Made by a program: the position numbers and the translations under genes
Shown: piece by piece, positions 28,810 to 38,037 of the stretch
How positions within the stretch are numbered: position 1 is the first letter of the stretch
How the letters are laid out: each line of letters opens with the position of its first letter
Source of the DNA: UBA7236 sp964463165
Lineage (GTDB): Bacteria > Bacteroidota > Bacteroidia > Chitinophagales > BACL12
DNA length: 64,000 nt
Reading direction: 5' to 3'
NCBI GenBank assembly: GCA_964463165.1
Contig: CAYXBK010000001.1
Span: 237,677-301,676, forward strand
The notes under the pieces: generated by a model
What the model saw: the letters and a program-made list of their open reading frames with translations, nothing else
The model's database searches: none
Told to the model about the DNA's origin: nothing

Positions 28810-30213
28810 GTGAAGAACACCTACCTCGACCTCATCCAGCAGACATTTTATTTTCCGCAGGAAGGCTTTGAAGTGAAGAATAACTACCTCACATGGAATG
28901 GGATCAATCTGAAAAAATTGATCGATGAATATGGCACGCCGATGCGCATTACGTATTTGCCGAAAATATCCGACAATATACAGAAAGCGAAAAAATGGTT
29001 TGCGGATGCAATTGAAAAAAACGATTATCCTGGGAAATATTATTATTGCTATTGTACAAAAAGTTCGCACTTCGCACATGTGCTCGAAGAAGCACTTAAA
29101 AATGATATTCATCTCGAAACCTCGTCTGCTTTTGATATTGATATTATCGAAAAATGCTATCTCAATAAACTGATCACAAAAGATACGTTGATTGTTTGCA
29201 ACGGATTTAAATCAAAACTTTATACGCAACGCATCAGTAAACTTGCAAATCTGGATTTCAATATTATTCCGGTACTCGACAATAAAGAAGAACTGGAAGA
29301 ATATGAAAATACAATTATTTATGATTGTGATCTGGGCATACGCATCGCTGCGGAAGAACAACCAACATTTCATTTATATACTTCACGTTTGGGAATCCGT
29401 TATTCGGAAATTAAAAAATTTTATACCGAAAAAATAAAACCGAACCCGAAATTTAAATTGAAGATGCTGCATTTTTTCATCAACAGCGGCATACGTGATA
29501 CAATTTATTACTGGAACGAATTAACAAAATCGCTTAAAATTTATTGCGAATTAAAAAAGATCTGCCCTGAACTTGATTCATTTAATATCGGTGGCGGATG
29601 GCCGCATAAAAATTCACTGGGTTTCGAATATGATTATGCATATATGGCAAATGAAATCCTTACCAAAGTAAAATCGACATGTGAAGAAGAAGGTGTGGAT
29701 TGCCCGAATATATTTACCGAATTCGGAAGTTTTACAGTTGCAGAAAGCGGTGCATTTATTTTTCAAGTGCTTGCAGAAAAATTGCAAAACGACAGCGAGC
29801 GCTGGTATATGATCGATAATTCATTAATGACGACGATGCCGGATGCATGGGGTATTAATTCAAAATTCATTTTGTTGCCGGTAAATAAATGGGGCAACGG
29901 AGTGCATCGTGCAAATATCGGCGGACTGAGTTGTGATCAGATGGATTATTATAATTCGGAAGCAAATACAAATGAAGTGTATCTGCCGGTGATAAATAAC
30001 GAAGAACCTTTGTATATCGGATTTTTTCATGCGGGTGCCTATCAGGAAAGTATTTCGGGGTACGGCGGCACCAAACATTGTTTAATTCCTTCTCCGCAGC
30101 ATATTCTTGTGAATAAAGATGAAAACGGAAATCTGGTTACGAAATTATTTGCAGATCATCAGCAGGTAGAATCGATGCTCGACATTCTGGGGTATATGAA
30201 ATGGGATGAGTGA
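28810..30213 (+). CDS. speA: PLP-dependent arginine decarboxylase (SpeA-like)
   Basis: 467 aa, GTG start at 28810. Alanine-racemase-fold decarboxylase: the Schiff-base lysine is in YCYCTKSSHF (about Lys84); the glycine loop is GGGWP (~262), EFGSFTVAESGAF is near 304, and the dimer-interface Cys/Asp is in GLSCDQMDYY (~376). It is shorter than E. coli SpeA (about 660 aa) and matches the compact biosynthetic arginine decarboxylase common in Bacteroidota. Product agmatine would feed polyamine synthesis, fitting the divergent ureohydrolase. Activity on another basic amino acid cannot be excluded. Confidence 0.88.
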   Translation: MKNTYLDLIQQTFYFPQEGFEVKNNYLTWNGINLKKLIDEYGTPMRITYLPKISDNIQKAKKWFADAIEKNDYPGKYYYCYCTKSSHFAHVLEEALKNDIHLETSSAFDIDIIEKCYLNKLITKDTLIVCNGFKSKLYTQRISKLANLDFNIIPVLDNKEELEEYENTIIYDCDLGIRIAAEEQPTFHLYTSRLGIRYSEIKKFYTEKIKPNPKFKLKMLHFFINSGIRDTIYYWNELTKSLKIYCELKKICPELDSFNIGGGWPHKNSLGFEYDYAYMANEILTKVKSTCEEEGVDCPNIFTEFGSFTVAESGAFIFQVLAEKLQNDSERWYMIDNSLMTTMPDAWGINSKFILLPVNKWGNGVHRANIGGLSCDQMDYYNSEANTNEVYLPVINNEEPLYIGFFHAGAYQESISGYGGTKHCLIPSPQHILVNKDENGNLVTKLFADHQQVESMLDILGYMKWDE

Positions 30214-30281
30214 TTGACCGGCAAGCGGCTTCCATCCCGCAGTTAGCATCCGTATATCTTAGGGTTCAGGAAATTTCTGGT

Positions 30282-31610
30282 TTAATTCACTTTTTCAAAT
30301 TTATAATTCTCGTATTTGAGAATCGAAATATTTTCGTTCTCATAAAACTTAATGATATCGCCTGTTTTACATGGCGTGAATTTGAAATTTCCAAGCATAA
30401 CCGGCGCAAGTAAATTACTTTGTTCAAGATTTGCATTTATAGCCGGGCCGTAATTTTTAAGCAGGTTGCCGAAATATAAAGTGAGATCATATCCGCGATA
30501 TGCATAATCAGACGGCTTCACATCATATCTGGAAATAAATGCGTCATTAAATTGTTTTACTTTTTTCAGATCCTGATCTACATAATAGGCGGTAGGGTAG
30601 TGGAGATGCAGATTTTCGAAATAGTCGAGGCTCACCGATTCGAACGACAGAATACTCTGCAGTGCAAGTAAAGTGATGTTATTTTCACGTGAAGATTTTG
30701 AAAGATCACGCAGTAAACTGTTTACATATAATTCTTCATTGGAAGCGATGAATACATAATTATTCGTTGTGTTCAGATTCGAACTGATGCCGGAATAAGA
30801 ATATGTTTCCCGCAGCGTCATCATCGGATTTGTTTTTTTTAATTCTTCAAAACCCGATTTGAATTCGGCTGCGATCTTCACTTCATTTTCTTTTTCATTC
30901 CTGTATACCAAAATGAAATTTGCATTAGGTTGTGTTTTGATTACAAATTCCATTGTTTTTTCAAGCTGCGTATGGAGTGTTGAATTTGCCATCAGGAAAT
31001 ATTCATTTTCAGAAGTAATATTTGCGGAAGGTGATAAAGGGGAAATCATAAAAATATTATTCTGCTTCGCAAAAGCGGCACCTGCTTTCAGGCTTTCATT
31101 AAATACGGGCCCGATGATCAGATCCGTATTTTTCATTGCCGGCGAATTCAATAATAATGCTGTTGAGAGACTGTCTTTTTTATTATCAAAAACTGAAACA
31201 TTCAGGTTTACTCCATATTTTTTCAATGTATCGAGTGCCATCAATGCGCCTTCATAAAATTCAAGTGTGCCGAGCGGCTGGTAACCTGAAATTTTATCTT
31301 CACCCATTAATTGATTTAATTCTGCTTCATCGAGTGAAAATGGTAATACGAATGAAATATTATAAGAGTCCTTCTTTTTTGTTTCTGGCACCTGTTTCGT
31401 CTCTTCTTTTTTCTCTTCTTTTTTCTCTTCCTTTTTTTCTTCTGTTTTTTGTTCCTGCGGATCTTTTTTAACAACAACCGGTTCATTCGATTTTTTGCCG
31501 TGTGAAAAAATCGAACAGGACGACAAAAGAAATGTCGTCAATAACAGGAAAAGAAAAATATTTATTTTATTCCCACTCAATTGTTGCTGGTGGCTTCGAA
31601 CTGATATCAT
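30282..31610 (-). CDS. Periplasmic-binding-protein-like lipoprotein with a Glu/Lys linker
   Basis: About 440 aa. A lipoprotein signal (FLFLLLTTFLLSSC) is followed by a low-complexity linker of EEKK repeats (~55-75) and a type I periplasmic binding fold: ISFVLPFSLDEAEL, FYEGALMALDTLKKYG, DLIIGPVFNESLKAGAAFA, ISPLSPSANIT, YRGYDLTLYFGNLL. This is the Leu/Ile/Val-binding class also used by LpoA/YraM-type envelope proteins; no transporter genes are nearby. The start is uncertain: ATG 31610 lies inside guaA (44-bp overlap), and a TTG at 31580 would leave a 14-bp overlap. Follows guaA on the same strand. Confidence 0.75.
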   Translation of the reverse strand: MISVRSHQQQLSGNKINIFLFLLLTTFLLSSCSIFSHGKKSNEPVVVKKDPQEQKTEEKKEEKKEEKKEETKQVPETKKKDSYNISFVLPFSLDEAELNQLMGEDKISGYQPLGTLEFYEGALMALDTLKKYGVNLNVSVFDNKKDSLSTALLLNSPAMKNTDLIIGPVFNESLKAGAAFAKQNNIFMISPLSPSANITSENEYFLMANSTLHTQLEKTMEFVIKTQPNANFILVYRNEKENEVKIAAEFKSGFEELKKTNPMMTLRETYSYSGISSNLNTTNNYVFIASNEELYVNSLLRDLSKSSRENNITLLALQSILSFESVSLDYFENLHLHYPTAYYVDQDLKKVKQFNDAFISRYDVKPSDYAYRGYDLTLYFGNLLKNYGPAINANLEQSNLLAPVMLGNFKFTPCKTGDIIKFYENENISILKYENYKFEKVN

Positions 31611-33108
31611 ATACAACCCGGTTAATTCCTTTTACATGATTAATTATATCTGATGAGATTTGCGCAAGTAATTCGTGTGGCAAATGGCTCCAGTCTGCAG
31701 TCATTCCATCAGTTGAATTTACACAACGCAACGCAATCACATTTTCATATGTGCGCTCATCACCCATAACACCTACTGTTTGAATAGGTAGCAAGATAGC
31801 ACCGGCCTGCCAGACTTTTTTATACCAGTCAGATTTTTTTAGATGGCCGATGAAAATTGCATCTGCTTCCTGCACGATCCGTACTTTTTCTGCCGTAATA
31901 TCATCAATGATCCTGATCGCCAATCCGGGCCCCGGAAACGGATGCCGGTGTAAAATATCTTCTTTCAATTTAAGCGTTTCGCCAACTTTGCGCACTTCAT
32001 CCTTAAATAAAAACCGAAGCGGTTCGATTACTTTCAGATGTAATTTTTCAGGCAAGCCGCCGACATTGTGATGCGATTTGATTGTTGCGGAAGGGCCATG
32101 TACGGAAACTGATTCGATCACATCGGGATAGATTGTGCCCTGGGCAAGCCATTTTGCATCTTGTACTTTATGTGATTCACGGTCGAATACGTCGATAAAT
32201 ATACGCCCGATCGTTTTCCGTTTTAATTCGGGGTCTTTTATTCCTTTCAGTGCTGTTAAGAATTCATCTGCAGCATCCACGCCGATAACATTCAATCCCA
32301 TATCGCGGTAGGAATGCAGAACAGATTGAAATTCATCTTTCCGCAAAAGGCCGTTATCAACAAATATGGAAACGAGATTTGCGCCGATCGCTTTATGAAG
32401 CAGGATTGCCGCAACACTCGAATCAACACCTCCCGACAATCCAAGGATCACTTTATCATTTTTGATCGTATCCCGGAGATGTTTAACTGTTTCTTCAACA
32501 AACGATTCAGGCGTCCATGATTGTTTGCAACCCGCAATCCGCACCACAAAATTTTCAAGAATTTGTTTGCCCTCCACCGAATGAGTTACTTCCGGATGAA
32601 ACTGAATGCAGTACACCGGCTTTTCGAATGCCCCGGGATTACTTGCATATGCTGCAACATCAATACTTGCCGTTTTTGCCGTGATATGAAAATTGTCGGG
32701 CACCTTCGTAACAGTGTCGCTATGACTCATCCAAACCTGGCTTTCATCATCAACACCGTAAAACAATTCATTCTGATGTTCAAGGATATGGAGGAATGCA
32801 CGCCCGTATTCACGTTTATTTGAAGGCTGCACTTTCCCGTTGAAATACTGCGCTACGAATTGAGCACCGTAACAAATGCCAAGTACCGGCCTTTTGTTGA
32901 GGATCTTTTCAATGTCAAATGCAGGTTTATCAGCCGCCGTCACAGAAAAAGGACTGCCGGACAAGATAATGCCTTTGATATCGTCGGTTATTTCAGGAAT
33001 TTTTGTGCAGGGAACAATTTCACTGTAAACATGCAGTTCTCTAACCCGCCTTGCAATCAACTGTGTGTATTGAGATCCGAAATCGAGGATGAGAATTTTT
33101 TCAGTCAT
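31567..33108 (-). CDS. guaA: GMP synthase (glutamine-hydrolysing)
   Basis: Converts XMP, glutamine and ATP to GMP. 513 aa from ATG 33108 (a TTG two codons upstream is less likely). The glutaminase domain has DFGSQYTQLIARRVRE, the nucleophile in GICYGAQF (~Cys79) and FHPEVTHS (~170). The ATP-pyrophosphatase domain has the P-loop LGLSGGVDSSVAA (~223). The protein ends with the typical PPATIEWE. A 730-bp gene-free stretch lies upstream. Confidence 0.98.
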   Translation of the reverse strand: MTEKILILDFGSQYTQLIARRVRELHVYSEIVPCTKIPEITDDIKGIILSGSPFSVTAADKPAFDIEKILNKRPVLGICYGAQFVAQYFNGKVQPSNKREYGRAFLHILEHQNELFYGVDDESQVWMSHSDTVTKVPDNFHITAKTASIDVAAYASNPGAFEKPVYCIQFHPEVTHSVEGKQILENFVVRIAGCKQSWTPESFVEETVKHLRDTIKNDKVILGLSGGVDSSVAAILLHKAIGANLVSIFVDNGLLRKDEFQSVLHSYRDMGLNVIGVDAADEFLTALKGIKDPELKRKTIGRIFIDVFDRESHKVQDAKWLAQGTIYPDVIESVSVHGPSATIKSHHNVGGLPEKLHLKVIEPLRFLFKDEVRKVGETLKLKEDILHRHPFPGPGLAIRIIDDITAEKVRIVQEADAIFIGHLKKSDWYKKVWQAGAILLPIQTVGVMGDERTYENVIALRCVNSTDGMTADWSHLPHELLAQISSDIINHVKGINRVVYDISSKPPATIEWE

Positions 33109-33114
33109 GTGCAA

Positions 33115-33459
33115 AGATAATTGATGCAGTTAAAATGATTTTTCTTGAGATGTTGGTACCACTTTTTTTGATTGTGGAATTGGATGGGGAAAATTGTGGA
33201 ATTGTTCTACACTTTCTGAGTAATCAATCCCCAGATTTCTTCCCCATATTTTTCAGGGGTCCGGTGACTTTGAAATTGAAATGTAATAAACCGGGTGCAT
33301 CCAGATTTCATGAAGGAGGTTTTGAGAATCAAATGCGGATATTTTTTACGTAAAAAGAGCAGGTTGCACTACCTGAGAAGCCCATGTGCAGCAAGGCTGA
33401 AGCAATTGATACAAGAAGGTTTAAAGGAAATTAAATGGAAGTGGAAAAGGAAGGAATAA
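33115..33459. other. Gene-free stretch upstream of guaA
   Basis: About 345 bp with no credible ORF. It probably holds the guaA promoter on the minus strand; I see no purine riboswitch-like structure I would name. The hairpin/micro-ORF repeats begin at its right end. Confidence 0.4.
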
Positions 33460-33520
33460 TTACAAAAAAAAAGCAGAGTTCACCGTTTTGGTTCCCTCTG
33501 CTATCCCCATGAAAACACAC
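33460..33520 (-). repeat. Tandem hairpin/micro-ORF element, copy 1
   Basis: Read on the minus strand: TGTGTTTTCATGGGGATA, then a stem GCAGAG/CTCTGC (33501-33496 with 33478-33473), then a run of nine T. This has the shape of a very short transcript ending in an intrinsic terminator. The same bases encode a 16-codon ORF from ATG 33510 (MGIAEGTKTVNSAFFL) to TAA 33460. The second copy, 145 bp upstream, keeps both features. Small RNA, leader-type peptide, or isolated terminator-like repeats are all possible. Confidence 0.5.
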
Positions 33521-33598
33521 ACGATTATATAAAAGGCAATCCACGTGCCAACAGGGATTTTTTTCAGAATGAATAAAGTTGGAAGGAGACAGGCAGAA

Positions 33599-33665
33599 TT
33601 ATGAAATGAAAAAGCAAGGTTCACGGAAGAACTCCGATCCCCCTGCTATCCCCATGAAAACACAA
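33599..33665 (-). repeat. Tandem hairpin/micro-ORF element, copy 2
   Basis: Same layout as copy 1: TGTGTTTTCATGGGGATAGC, stem GCAGGG/CCTTGC, then five T. The differing base keeps a G-U pair only if the minus strand is the RNA. The ORF from ATG 33655 to TAA 33599 encodes MGIAGGSEFFREPCFFIS. The start of the element is conserved and the loop has diverged. Confidence 0.5.
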
Positions 33666-33812
33666 TTTTTTATAGAACGGTTGAAACCTGACCGGAAAAA
33701 ATACAATTCGTAATATTACTGCAAACAAAGATAAATGCCTGAAATAATGATTTCAAATTTTTTTTGCCCGAAAAGGGACAAATTTGTCGCAACACACGTT
33801 ATTTATTATGAT

Positions 33813-33820
33813 TAAATTTG
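33813..33820 (+). promoter_or_regulatory. Bacteroidota -7 promoter element for the cytochrome c gene
   Basis: TAAATTTG matches TAnnTTTG, 21 bp before the ATG at 33842. No convincing -33 element at the usual distance. Confidence 0.4.
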
Positions 33821-33841
33821 AACTGCTAATACGAAAGTCTC

Positions 33842-34867
33842 ATGCTTAAAAAGAAAACATCTGTTTTAACCCTTGCAGTTATTGTCTTGTCGGGTATTCT
33901 TGTATTGAATTTCTCCTGGTCATCACCAGCTCCTGCTTATAATGCAGATACTTATGTTTATAAAGTTTTAAATGATCTGGGTGCTCCAAAACCGGTCGGG
34001 TATCTTGATACTATTTCAGATGAAATGGTGAAAAGAGGGAAGGACATGATTTTCCATGGCCATACCGAAAAACCGGGTGGAGGCAAATCGAAATATATCA
34101 GTTTATATTATGTATGTACGAACTGCCACAATACAGTGATCGAAGATCCTGTTCTTGCAGAAATGAACCCGACAACTCGTCTGGAATATGCGAAAGAACA
34201 TAATCTCCCATTTTTACAGGGGACAACCTTTTATGGTGCAACAAACCGCGAGACATGGTATAACGACGACTATTATAAAAAGTATGGAGATCTTGTAAAA
34301 CCTGCCAATCACGATATACGTGAAGCAATTCAATTATGCGCTCAGGAATGTTCAAAAGGAAGAGTGCTTGAAAACTGGGAAGTGGAAGCAATCCTTGCTT
34401 ATTATTATTCCATTAGCTACAAACTCAGCGACATTTTTTCGGCCGATGAAATTGAACAGTTGAATAACAGAGTGAAAAACAAATCAGATTATCCTGCTGC
34501 AATCAGCTGGATCAAAAGTAAATATGCCCTCAAATCGCCTGCAACTTTTGTAGAACCGCCATATAACCGCACAACTGCTTTAACCGGTGATCCGCAAAAC
34601 GGCAAAGCAATTTACGAACTGAGCTGCCTCACATGCCATAAGCCATATGGTTGCAGTGATAATGTATTCGACCAGTCAAAATTCACGTTCAATAAATTCG
34701 CTTCTGATTTCACCAAAAACTACTGGTGGCTTTATGAGATTGCCCGCCATGGTAAATATGGTTACCCGGGCCATGAGCCTTATATGCCGCATTACACTGC
34801 TGAGCGCATGACCGACCAGCAGATAGAAGATCTCAAAGCATATTTTGAATTGGAGGCTGCTTCTTAA
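33842..34867 (+). CDS. Dihaem cytochrome c family protein
   Basis: 341 aa, exported (MLKKKTSVLTLAVIVLSGIL). Two CxxCH haem c sites: CTNCH (~residue 93) and CLTCH (~263). The second domain looks like a class I cytochrome c with a possible Met ligand in HEPYMPHYTAERM. The first domain is longer and carries an extra Cys pair (CAQECSKGR, ~167) that is not a haem site. Located in the periplasm or membrane surface, role in electron transfer; no oxidase or reductase genes are adjacent, so the partner is unknown. Confidence 0.85.
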   Translation: MLKKKTSVLTLAVIVLSGILVLNFSWSSPAPAYNADTYVYKVLNDLGAPKPVGYLDTISDEMVKRGKDMIFHGHTEKPGGGKSKYISLYYVCTNCHNTVIEDPVLAEMNPTTRLEYAKEHNLPFLQGTTFYGATNRETWYNDDYYKKYGDLVKPANHDIREAIQLCAQECSKGRVLENWEVEAILAYYYSISYKLSDIFSADEIEQLNNRVKNKSDYPAAISWIKSKYALKSPATFVEPPYNRTTALTGDPQNGKAIYELSCLTCHKPYGCSDNVFDQSKFTFNKFASDFTKNYWWLYEIARHGKYGYPGHEPYMPHYTAERMTDQQIEDLKAYFELEAAS

Positions 34868-35001
34868 CCGGATTGTCTGCTTCAAACATATTCTCTTTCC
34901 GGATTAATTTCCGTTGCAATTGTGCGCCGAATTGGTATGTGTTACACTTATCCACATACCTGTATTTAAGACTTTAAATATATTCGCACCGCTAACAGAC
35001 T

Positions 35002-36717
35002 ATGATACATTATAAAACATGGCAGATGCCATACACTGTAAACCCCGAATTCAGGACCAGAGTCGCATATTTTTGCATGGAATTCGGCGTTCACCAGGCG
35101 CTTAAAATTTATAGCGGCGGCCTTGGATATCTTGCAGGCAGCCATATGCGGAGTGCATACGATCTGAAACAAAACCTGATTGGAGTCGGCATTCTCTGGC
35201 GCAACGGATATTACGATCAGGTACGTGACGATAACGGGTTTATGGCTGTCCAATTCCAGAAAAAGATCTACACGTTTCTCCAGCAAACCGATATCAGTTT
35301 TACAATTCAGATCGATGGTAAGGATGTAATGATCAAAACATATTACCTCGCTCCGGAAGTATTCGGAACAGCTCCTTTGTTTTTAATGAGCACCGATTTT
35401 CCGGAGAATTCGGACGAAGCAAGAAAATATACGCATTGTCTGTACGACAATAATCACGAAATACGTATCGCACAGAATATCATTCTCGGTATCGGTGGTG
35501 CACGGATCATTGAAATGCTGGGTGAAGCATCTGTGTACCATATGAATGAAGGACATGCACTTGCAATGGCATTTTATCATTTCAGCAAAACAAAAGACCT
35601 TGATGCGGTGCGTAATAAAGTTGTATTCACAACACATACTCCCGAAAAGGCAGGCAATGAAGAACATGATATCAATCTGATGAACCGCATGGGATTTTTC
35701 AGCGGTGTTCCACTCGAATTGATCAGGCATATTACGAATACGGAAGGAGATATGCTCGGCTATACACCCGCTGCATTATCAATGAGTAAAATTGCAAATG
35801 GTGTAAGCCAGTTACATGGTGAGGTGAGCAGGGAAATGTGGAAAGATCATAAAGGAATTTGTCCGATCCTGAGTATCACAAATGCACAAAGCAAAAAATT
35901 CTGGGCAGATAAACAATTAAATCAGGCGTATATACATCGTGATGATGCATCACTTACGATTCTGAAAAAAGAATTAAAAAAAGAATTATTTGAAATCGTT
36001 GCAAATCAAACGGGAAAAATATTCAAACCGGATGTACTTACAATTGTCTGGTCAAGAAGATTTGCAGAATACAAACGTGCGAATTTATTAATGCGCAATA
36101 AAGAAAGATTTTTAAAATTCATCAGCAATGAACATTATCCGGTGCAGATTATATGGGCAGGTAAACCATATCCATTTGATCATGGCGCAGTAAATACATT
36201 TAATGATATTATTTCATTTTCACAGGACAGATCGAATCTTGCCGTATTAGTCGGTTATGAAATTGAATTGAGTTATATGCTGAAACGCGGTGCTGATGTA
36301 TGGTTGAATACGCCACGCCGGCCGCGTGAAGCGAGCGGCACAAGCGGCATGACGGCAGCAATGAATGGCGCAGTAAATGTTTCGGTGAGTGACGGATGGA
36401 TTCCTGAATTTGCAAAGCATGGTGAAAATGCATTTATCATTCCGCCAGCCGATGATAAAAAAATGGATACAATTGAAATTGATAATTTCGATTATGAAAA
36501 TCTGATGGACTTACTTGAAAATGAAGTTGTGCAGATGTATTATAAGCAACCTGAGCGTTGGTTGGAAGTTGTAAAATCAAGTATGCATGATATTTATCCT
36601 TATTTCGACAGCGATCGCATGGCTGATGAATATTATAAGAAAATGTATAATTATAAATTTCATCCTGTCGACCGGTTATTAAGCAACGTTTTGGATAATA
36701 ACGATCAAAGCTCCTGA
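35002..36717 (+). CDS. glgP: Alpha-glucan phosphorylase-like protein lacking the PLP lysine
   Basis: 571 aa, the short type of glycogen/alpha-glucan phosphorylase (GT35). Visible landmarks: YFCMEFGVHQALKIYSGGLG, GDMLGYTPAALSMS, MNEGHALAMAF, VVFTTHTPEKAGNEEHD, SRRFAEYKRANLL, WAGKPYPFDHGAV and REASGTSGMTAAMNGAVNVS. In characterised phosphorylases the last motif reads GTS(N/G)MK, and the lysine binds pyridoxal phosphate. Here the residue is Thr451. Either this clade uses another chemistry, or it is not a phosphorylase. Would act on glycogen or storage glucan in the cytoplasm. Monocistronic, and closely followed by the convergent gene ending at 36718. Confidence 0.85.
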   Translation: MIHYKTWQMPYTVNPEFRTRVAYFCMEFGVHQALKIYSGGLGYLAGSHMRSAYDLKQNLIGVGILWRNGYYDQVRDDNGFMAVQFQKKIYTFLQQTDISFTIQIDGKDVMIKTYYLAPEVFGTAPLFLMSTDFPENSDEARKYTHCLYDNNHEIRIAQNIILGIGGARIIEMLGEASVYHMNEGHALAMAFYHFSKTKDLDAVRNKVVFTTHTPEKAGNEEHDINLMNRMGFFSGVPLELIRHITNTEGDMLGYTPAALSMSKIANGVSQLHGEVSREMWKDHKGICPILSITNAQSKKFWADKQLNQAYIHRDDASLTILKKELKKELFEIVANQTGKIFKPDVLTIVWSRRFAEYKRANLLMRNKERFLKFISNEHYPVQIIWAGKPYPFDHGAVNTFNDIISFSQDRSNLAVLVGYEIELSYMLKRGADVWLNTPRRPREASGTSGMTAAMNGAVNVSVSDGWIPEFAKHGENAFIIPPADDKKMDTIEIDNFDYENLMDLLENEVVQMYYKQPERWLEVVKSSMHDIYPYFDSDRMADEYYKKMYNYKFHPVDRLLSNVLDNNDQSS

Positions 36718-36978
36718 TCAGGCGATACCGCCGCGGGTTTGAAAGCGCTTTGCTGCACCCGAAGCATCCGACGACATTTTTTTGAACGTTTCGTGCAATT
36801 GCTGCATGAATGCTTCATCAAAAAATTCTTTTATTTGCCCGATATCTTTAAAATCATCCTGCCTGAATTTATAACTCTGTTCAAAAAAACCGGCTTCCGC
36901 TTTTACAATATATTTTTCATTCCAGCTGAATATGCTGATCTTAAAAACAGGATGATCAATTGTTCCGATAATTCTCAT
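36718..36978 (-). CDS. Conserved-looking hypothetical protein
   Basis: 86 aa starting MRIIGTIDHPVFKISIF and ending AAKRFQTRGGIA. Short beta strands then a helical second half (FFDEAFMQQLHETFKKM). No family recognised. Its ATG overlaps the stop of the YkgJ-type gene by 4 bp (ATGA), so the two are coupled and may act together. Confidence 0.65.
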   Translation of the reverse strand: MRIIGTIDHPVFKISIFSWNEKYIVKAEAGFFEQSYKFRQDDFKDIGQIKEFFDEAFMQQLHETFKKMSSDASGAAKRFQTRGGIA

Positions 36979-37460
36979 TCGTTTAAAATTTTTAATGTCA
37001 TTTCATCTAAAATAGAAACTACTGCCGGGCAAATTTCTGCATTCTTCATTGTGATGTCTGCGATCTGATAAATTTTCTTTCTGTTGGTATGCGGATATTC
37101 TCTGCAGGCTTTCGGCCTCACCGCATAAATGGTGCACGCATTATCTTTTGCAAGAAAAGGACAGGGAGATGAATGAAATACCCAGTCGCCATCCTCATCC
37201 AGCATTAAATATTTTGAAGTGAATGCAGATTGCGTGATGCGCAGATGGCTCGAAATCCGTTCTATATCTTTTTGCAGAAATAATGGCGAATGTGTTTTGC
37301 AGCAATTCGCACAGTCGAGGCAGTTGGTTTTTTTAAATGTTTCTTCATGTATGTCCTCAAGCAGCTGATCATCGGATGATCTGCGACGCAATCTCAAATT
37401 TTCAAAGAGCTTGCTGTACGCCGTTTTGCGGGATTTTGTCAGTTTGCGTGGAAGGTCCAT
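36975..37460 (-). CDS. YkgJ-family cysteine-cluster protein
   Basis: 161 aa. The Cys pattern of the YkgJ family (a putative zinc- or iron-chelating domain) is clear: CLDCANCC (~47-54), SSPCPFLAKDNACTIYAVRP (~98-117), KACREYP and a final AEICPAV. The N-terminus is basic (LRLRRRSSDD). Function in the family is unknown; metal binding is inferred from the cysteines. First gene of a two-gene unit with the 86-aa protein. Confidence 0.85.
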   Translation of the reverse strand: MDLPRKLTKSRKTAYSKLFENLRLRRRSSDDQLLEDIHEETFKKTNCLDCANCCKTHSPLFLQKDIERISSHLRITQSAFTSKYLMLDEDGDWVFHSSPCPFLAKDNACTIYAVRPKACREYPHTNRKKIYQIADITMKNAEICPAVVSILDEMTLKILNE

Positions 37461-37568
37461 TGTTAATGAATGATAAACTTGCGCAATCTGTAATGTAAAT
37501 TTAATGTAATCAAAATGTCAATCGAATGTTACTTTAGGTTTAATATTGTATGAACAAAATTAATAAAT

Positions 37569-37946
37569 ATGATAACTGCGGTCTTTTGTTTATGTATGCT
37601 CACTGCTCAGCCGGATTTCAATCAAATACAATTTGGACAATCTTATACAAGTATAGAACAAATACCCGGGGAGCTGATGGAAGTAACCTATTATTACGAT
37701 AACGGCACGGTCAGGCAAAAAGGATTTATTAAGGACAATGTCTTGACTGGAATCTGGATCACTTACGACCAAAACGGAAATATCACTGCAAAAGCACATT
37801 ACACTGATGGAAAGAAAACAGGTATATGGAAAGTATATAATCCGGATGGCGATCTGGTTTATAAGATCATGTATAAAAACGATGTAAAAAAGGATGTCCG
37901 TATTTTTTGGAATTCATCCACAGAAGAAAATTTAGCAGCAAAATAG
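37569..37946 (+). CDS. YwqK/MORN-like repeat secreted protein
   Basis: 125 aa. A short hydrophobic start (MITAVFCLCMLTAQ) may be an export signal; an ATG at 37550 is in another frame. The body has MORN-like hairpins of the YwqK type: YYYDNGTVRQKGFIKDN, TGIWITYDQNGNITAKAHYT and TGIWKVYNPDGDLVYKIMY. Such repeats mediate protein or lipid contacts in other proteins. An intrinsic terminator follows. Confidence 0.7.
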   Translation: MITAVFCLCMLTAQPDFNQIQFGQSYTSIEQIPGELMEVTYYYDNGTVRQKGFIKDNVLTGIWITYDQNGNITAKAHYTDGKKTGIWKVYNPDGDLVYKIMYKNDVKKDVRIFWNSSTEENLAAK

Positions 37947-37983
37947 CCTGAGAAAATTATTCTCATCCCGCTGGAACTTAACC

Positions 37984-38013
37984 AGCCCTGCGCCATAAAC
38001 GCAGGGCTTTTTT
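37984..38013 (+). terminator. Intrinsic terminator of the YwqK-like gene
   Basis: Stem AGCCCTGCG/CGCAGGGCT with a 7-base loop and six T. Confidence 0.9.
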
Positions 38014-38037
38014 ATTTATTTTTGATAAAATTATTTT

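Noticed and set aside
30195..30240. Terminator between speA and the lipoprotein gene
   Set aside because: GGGATG/CATCCC can pair, but the loop is long and there is no T run.
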